A stretch of 49,512 nt of DNA from Gemmatimonadota bacterium (GTDB lineage: Bacteria; Gemmatimonadota; Gemmatimonadetes; Gemmatimonadales; GWC2-71-9): NCBI GenBank assembly GCA_029863245.1, contig JAOTVV010000024.1, positions 1-49,512 on the forward strand, written 5' to 3'. The notes under the pieces are model-generated. The model did no database searches. It saw only the letters and a program-made list of their open reading frames with translations, and was not told the DNA's origin. Below, one piece after another: positions 45,365 to 49,512 of this stretch (its first letter is position 1; each line of letters begins with the position of its first letter). The position numbers and the translations under genes are program-made.

Positions 45365-45892
45365 ATGAAGAAGCTCAGCATCGTTACCGCCGCCGCAGCT
45401 TTCGCGCTCATCGCCGGCGCCGGCGCCGTGGAGGCCCAGTACGCCAGCCCGAAGGAGGGCGCGGCGAAGGCGAAGGCCGAATCGATGGCCAAGATGGACA
45501 TCGTTGAGACCGCCGCAGCCGCTGGTTCGTTCAACACGCTGGTCACCGCGATCAAGGCAGCCGGCCTCGTGGACGCGCTCAAGGGCGAGGGTCCCTTCAC
45601 CGTGTTCGCGCCAACCGATGAGGCGTTCGCCAAGCTTCCCAAGGGCACCCTCGAGGCTCTCTTGAAGGACAAGGAAGAACTCGCCAAGATCCTCACGTAT
45701 CATGTCGTCTCCGGTCGGGTGATGGCGAAGGACGTCGCGAAGCTGAGCGAGGCCAAGACGCTTCAGGGCGGAATGATCTGGATTGACACCTCGAAGGGCG
45801 TGAAGGTGAACGACGCGACGGTTGTAAAGACCGACATCATGACGTCAAACGGCGTCATCCACGTGATCGACACGGTGCTGCTGCCCAAATAG
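45365..45892 (+). CDS. Secreted fasciclin (FAS1) domain protein
   Basis: 175 aa with a signal peptide (about 24 residues, ending VEA-Q). One FAS1 domain (about 45-175): [25 protein letters not shown], the H1 motif [26 protein letters not shown], and the H2 region [18 protein letters not shown]1 proteins take part in adhesion or matrix binding, and some bacterial members are exported and linked to stress or biofilm. AGGAG lies about 9 nt before ATG 45365. Divergent from the CarH-like gene and sharing its operator-rich region. Confidence 0.93.
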   Translation: MKKLSIVTAAAAFALIAGAGAVEAQYASPKEGAAKAKAESMAKMDIVETAAAAGSFNTLVTAIKAAGLVDALKGEGPFTVFAPTDEAFAKLPKGTLEALLKDKEELAKILTYHVVSGRVMAKDVAKLSEAKTLQGGMIWIDTSKGVKVNDATVVKTDIMTSNGVIHVIDTVLLPK

Positions 45893-45926
45893 GGCTGGCA
45901 TCGCGCGCTCGGCCGACGGCTCGAGC

Positions 45927-45955
45927 ACGGCCCCCGGGAAGCTTCCGGGGGCCGT
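45927..45955 (+). terminator. Terminator-like hairpin after the fasciclin gene
   Basis: A 13-bp stem with one bulged G (ACGGCCCCCGG at 45927-45937 through AA 45940, partner TTCCGGGGGCCGT at 45943-45955) lies 35 bp after the stop. CGTGTTATG follows, so the T tract is poor. Confidence 0.6.
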
Positions 45956-45989
45956 CGTGTTATGGGACATCTTTCGTCCCCGCAGGCAC

Positions 45990-46019
45990 TTGACGGGTGG
46001 GTCCGGCGGACCCTAGCGT
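45990..46019 (+). promoter_or_regulatory. Promoter of a near-leaderless mRNA for the BTAD/AAA regulator
   Basis: TTGACG (45990-45995), 18-bp spacer and TAGCGT (46014-46019). The predicted start is 1-2 nt before ATG 46028; no ribosome-binding site precedes the gene. Confidence 0.55.
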
Positions 46020-46027
46020 GTGCTAGG

Positions 46028-47920
46028 ATGATCACCTGCCGGTTGCTCGGACCCGTCGAGATCGGCGTCGACGGTGGCGCGCCGCCCGCCGAGCTGCTGT
46101 GGCGCAAGAACCTGGGCCTGCTCGTCTACCTCGCCCGCTCCCCCAAGCACTTACGCACCCGCGATCACCTGACCGGCCTCCTGTGGGCCGACAAGCCCGA
46201 GCAGGCAGCCCGCCACTCGTTGCGCGAGGCGATCCGCGTGCTGCGCAAGTGTCTGGGTGACGACGGCCTACTTGCTGATCACGATCGGATCCAGCTCGAC
46301 CCGAGCCGCGTCCAGATCGACCTGGCCGAGTTCGAGCGGCACGAGCGGTCGGGCGACTGGGCAGAGGCCGCGGCGCTGGTAGCCGGTGGGTTCATGGAAG
46401 GGTTCGGCATTCCGGACGCCTCGGGATTCGAGGACTGGCTCGTAGCTGAACGGGAGCAGTGGCAGGGCCGTTGCGTGCACGCGCTTGCGCGTCGCGCCGA
46501 TGGGCTGTTGCGATGCGGCGAGCTGCATGCCGCGGCGGAGGTAACGGCGCTGGCGCGGGCAATCGACCCGGCATCCGATGCTGCGGCGCGCGCCGCCATG
46601 CAAACGTTCGCCCTCCTGGGTGACCGCGCGGCGGCGCTGGCGTGTTACGATCGCCTGCGGCAGCGGCTGGAACAGTCCGGCAGCGCGCCCGAGCGGGAGA
46701 CCGTCGATCTCGCCGAACGCGTGCGGAGCGAGCGGCAATGGCGGCTGGCCGAGGGCGTCCCGGCCGAACCCACCTCCGGCGCCGAGTTGCGCCGCGCACC
46801 GCTTGTGGGGCGGGAGACCGGCTTGGCGCGGCTGGTCGACGCCTTCGAGGGCTGCGCGTCCGGGGCCACGCCCACTGCCGGCGTCATCCTGGCCGCCCCG
46901 GGACTCGGTAAGTCGCGGCTCGCCGAGGAGGTGATGACCCGGGCCCGCCTTGCCGGCGCAGCGGTCGCCGCGGTGCGCTGCGTCGAGGCCGATCTCGACC
47001 AGGCGTGGAGCGGCACACTCGGGCTCGCTCGGGGCGGGCTGCTCGAGGCGCACGGCCTGGCCGCCGCGTCACCGCGCGCGCTGGCTGCCTTTGCCCAGGA
47101 GATTGCCGAGTGGAAGGACCGGTTTGGCGGGGCGACCGCGGAACCGATTTCGTTGGGGGCTGCCCTGGTCGACGTGCTCCGTGCCATCACCGCCGAACAC
47201 CCGGTGGCCGTGCTGATCGACGACGCGCAGTGGCTGGACCCGGATTCGATGAGGGCCCTGATCGCTGCAGCGCGGGATCTGGCGGGCGCACCGGTGTTCC
47301 TGCTGTTCGCGACCCAGGCCGAACCTTCTCGTCCCGAGCTGGATGACCTGCGCTCGAGGTTGGGGCGGGACCTCGCGGGAACGTCGTGCGTGCTGGCACC
47401 GCTCGATCGCGCCGCGCTCCGGAGGCTCACCGCGTGGGCGATGCCCGAGTACACCGAAGAGCAAGCGGACCGGCTCACGCGGCGGCTCGAAGCCGACACG
47501 GCCGGCCTGCCGCTCTTGGCCGTGGAGCTGCTGCACGCGCTGGCGCTGGGTTTGGACCTGGGGCGCTTGGCAGGCGCGTGGCCACAGCCGTTTCACACCC
47601 TGGATTCTTCGCTACCGTCCGACCTTCCGGACAGCATCGTGGCCGCCATCCGCGTGGGGTTCCGGCGGCTCAGCGCCGACGCGCAGCAGGTGCTTGCAGC
47701 CGCCGCGGTGTTGGGCGATCGCGTGGCTCCGGCCGCGTTGGAGAAGGCCACACACGTATCCGGCAATGCGCTCGAGGCGGCGCTCGACGAGCTCGAGTGG
47801 CAGCGCTGGCTCGCGGCCGAGCCACGGGGCTACGCGTTCGTCGCCGCCATCGCGCGTCACGTGGTCGCCGAGGACATGATCACCGAAGGTCAGCGGCAGC
47901 GCTTTCTCGCCGCGCGGTAA
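46028..47920 (+). CDS. SARP/BTAD-type transcriptional regulator with AAA ATPase domain
   Basis: 630 aa. An OmpR-like winged helix (about 1-95, with LWRKNLGLLVYLARSPKHLRTRDHLTGLLW shown in part as LGLLVYLARSPKHL and HSLREAIRVLRK) is followed by a BTAD helical domain (about 96-235). An AAA/STAND ATPase comes next: GRETGLARL, Walker A AAPGLGKS (289-296) and Walker B VLIDDAQWLD (395-404). A winged-helix segment fills the end. Members usually carry a long TPR tail and exceed 900 aa; here the protein stops shortly after the ATPase. ATG 46028 is chosen because the homology begins there and the promoter fits. It ends 20 bp before the second TonB receptor, probably its target. Confidence 0.85.
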   Translation: MITCRLLGPVEIGVDGGAPPAELLWRKNLGLLVYLARSPKHLRTRDHLTGLLWADKPEQAARHSLREAIRVLRKCLGDDGLLADHDRIQLDPSRVQIDLAEFERHERSGDWAEAAALVAGGFMEGFGIPDASGFEDWLVAEREQWQGRCVHALARRADGLLRCGELHAAAEVTALARAIDPASDAAARAAMQTFALLGDRAAALACYDRLRQRLEQSGSAPERETVDLAERVRSERQWRLAEGVPAEPTSGAELRRAPLVGRETGLARLVDAFEGCASGATPTAGVILAAPGLGKSRLAEEVMTRARLAGAAVAAVRCVEADLDQAWSGTLGLARGGLLEAHGLAAASPRALAAFAQEIAEWKDRFGGATAEPISLGAALVDVLRAITAEHPVAVLIDDAQWLDPDSMRALIAAARDLAGAPVFLLFATQAEPSRPELDDLRSRLGRDLAGTSCVLAPLDRAALRRLTAWAMPEYTEEQADRLTRRLEADTAGLPLLAVELLHALALGLDLGRLAGAWPQPFHTLDSSLPSDLPDSIVAAIRVGFRRLSADAQQVLAAAAVLGDRVAPAALEKATHVSGNALEAALDELEWQRWLAAEPRGYAFVAAIARHVVAEDMITEGQRQRFLAAR

Positions 47921-47940
47921 CGCGGAAGGAGATGATCCCA

Positions 47941-49512
47941 TGACGGCACCGTCGCACGGGATCCGATACATCGTCGCCCTGCTCGCGTGTGTCGCATTCA
48001 CGTGCGTACCACTCCACGCCCAGGACGCGACGCTTGCCGGCATCGTCACCGATTCCCTCACCAACGCATCGGTCCAAGGCGCGCGGGTCGACGTGATCGC
48101 CGGCGAGCGCGCGGTGGCCCGCGCGGTGACCGACGCTCAGGGTGCATTCGCGCTCTCGGTCCCCGCCGGCACGTACACGGTGGTGATCGCGCGGCTCGAC
48201 TACCGTCCCGTGCGGCTGGCCGGTGTGGCGCTCGGCGCAGGCGCCACCCGCCGGCTCACCATTCGCCTGGTGCCGCAGGCGTACGTGATCAACCCGGTCG
48301 TGGTGTCGGCTTCACGCACCGAAGAGAAGGCGCTGGATGCCCCCGCGTCGGTCACGGTGGTGGACGAGCGGTCCATCGCCGAACGGCCGGCGCTCACCCC
48401 CATCGACCACGTGTACGGCACGCCGGGCCTCGACGTGGCAACCACCGGGATCCTGGCGCACGAGGTCGTGTCCCGCGGGTTCAACAACGTGTCGTCGGGC
48501 GCGCTGCTTGTGCTCACCGACGGGCGCTACGCCTCGGTGCCGTCGCTCAGGATCAACGTGTTCAGCTTCATCCCGCTCATCGACGACGACATCGAGCGGA
48601 TCGAGGTGGTGCGCGGACCCGGATCGGCGCTCTACGGTCCCAACTCGGCGAACGGCGTGCTGCACGTGCTGAGCCGCTCGCCGTTCGCGTCCCGTCCGGC
48701 CACGCTCACGCTCACGGGCGGCGAGCGGGGGTTGCTGCACGGACAGCTCCGCGTGGCGCAGCCACTTGGCCGCCGCGTGGCGGTCAAGCTTTCGGCACAA
48801 TACCTCCGCGCCGACGATTGGCCGTACGTGGATTCCAAGGAGCAGGCGGAGCGGCTCGTGGCGCTGGGCACCGGCGCGGATCCAGACACGCTGTTGATCG
48901 GCCGGCGCGACACCACGGTGGAGCGCGTGGGCGGTGAGGCGCGGATCGACTGGCGGCCCGGCGCCGAGACCACGGTCACTACCGCCGTCGGGGTGAACGG
49001 CGCGCTGCGTCACATCGAGCTGACCCCGCTCGGTGCCGCCCAGCTCGACGACTGGCGCTCGGCCTACGTGCAGACACGAGTGCGGCATGGAAGGCTGTTC
49101 GGGCAGGCGTTCATCAATACGAGTGGCTCGGGTGACACGTATCTGCTCCGGACCGGTGCGCCGATCACCGACCAGTCACGCATGATTGTCGCCCAGCTCC
49201 AGCACGGGAGCTTCGTGGCGTCGCGCGTCAACCTCACGTACGGGCTCGACCTCCAGCGCACGGAGCCGCGCACCGAGGGCACGATCACCGGCCGGAACGA
49301 AGACGACGACGCGATCAACGAGGCCGGCGGCTATCTCCATGCCGACGTGCAGCTCACCCCCGTGCTCCGCGCCGTGGCGGCGGCGCGGGTGGACTACCAC
49401 AACCGGCTCAACGACCTGGTGTTCTCGCCGCGTGCGGCCCTCGTGCTCCAGCCGCAGGAGGCTCACACGTTCCGGCTCACCTACAACCGCGCGTTCAGCA
49501 CGCCCAACACCA
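47941..49512 (+). CDS. TonB-dependent receptor with carboxypeptidase-like N-domain (partial)
   Basis: At least 524 aa, open to the window end. The signal peptide (about 27 residues) ends LHA-Q. A carboxypeptidase-regulatory-like beta-sandwich follows (about 28-115: LAGIVTDSLTNASVQGARVDV...), then the plug (about 120-250) with VVVSASRTEEKALDAPASVTVV, EVVSRGFNN and IERIEVVRGPGSALYGPNSANGVLHV, then the first barrel strands. Layout fits the receptors common in Bacteroidetes and Gemmatimonadota. GGAAGGAG stands about 7 nt before ATG 47941. The substrate cannot be named. The gene follows the BTAD/AAA regulator by 20 bp. Confidence 0.92.

Overview
The window is GC-rich bacterial chromosome, gene-dense, with long runs of same-strand genes whose start and stop codons overlap (ATGA, GTGA, TTGA, TGATG). 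Single-copy housekeeping genes (enolase, ThrRS, ValRS, PurN, PurH, GlyA) occur with Gram-negative envelope genes: two TonB-dependent receptors, an outer-membrane beta-barrel protein, Ig-like and endonuclease-like lipoproteins, and a DUF2723 membrane protein. Together with a Minf_1886 protein and an SdpC-free, fatty-acid/amino-acid-degrading gene set, this best suggests a Gemmatimonadota-like aerobic heterotroph; that assignment is an inference from gene content, not from a marker comparison.

Layout. 1-7.3 kb: a TrpB2-type tryptophan synthase beta chain, a zinc-ribbon membrane protein, an EF-Tu-domain-2-like small protein, an SDR, then a minus-strand operon (retropepsin-like zinc protease, RimK, AstE/aspartoacylase-like enzyme, MDR quinone reductase). 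7.3-10.8 kb: acyl-CoA dehydrogenase, small membrane protein, beta-barrel protein, GreA-family factor. 10.8-12.8 kb: an accessory island with few intact genes: a decayed tRNA copy, an RHS-type tip fragment with an HELLH motif, an 11-copy array of exactly 21 bp, a four-helix-bundle (S23/Avd-like) gene, a 58-bp repeat array with an inverted copy, and a CAU-anticodon tRNA. 12.9-20.7 kb: a secreted endonuclease-like lipoprotein and a tightly overlapping six-gene operon (NAD(P)HX repair, propeller protein, ThiL, PlsC, enolase, FtsB). 20.8-28.6 kb: a minus-strand operon for short-chain acyl-CoA and branched-chain amino-acid metabolism (thiolase, BioY, CPBP protease, 3-hydroxybutyryl-CoA dehydrogenase, acyl-CoA dehydrogenase, leucine dehydrogenase, GlyA) followed by two small genes. 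28.6-42 kb: thrS, and divergently a plus-strand run (BON protein, valS, Ig-like lipoprotein, selA, PPC-domain protein, purN, purH, DUF2723).

42-49.5 kb is the most interesting functional locus: a CarH/LitR-type MerR regulator with all residues expected for adenosylcobalamin binding sits 5 bp upstream of a TonB-dependent receptor gene, and is divergent from a fasciclin gene. The shared intergenic region carries four GACAAC half-sites arranged on and around a good sigma-70-like promoter. A BTAD/AAA transcriptional regulator and a second TonB-dependent receptor (running off the window) follow. This could be a light- or B12-responsive envelope/uptake locus.

Several genes appear to be leaderless: a -10 hexamer ends 5-8 bp before the ATG at 1628, 30633 and 46028 (and perhaps 6782).
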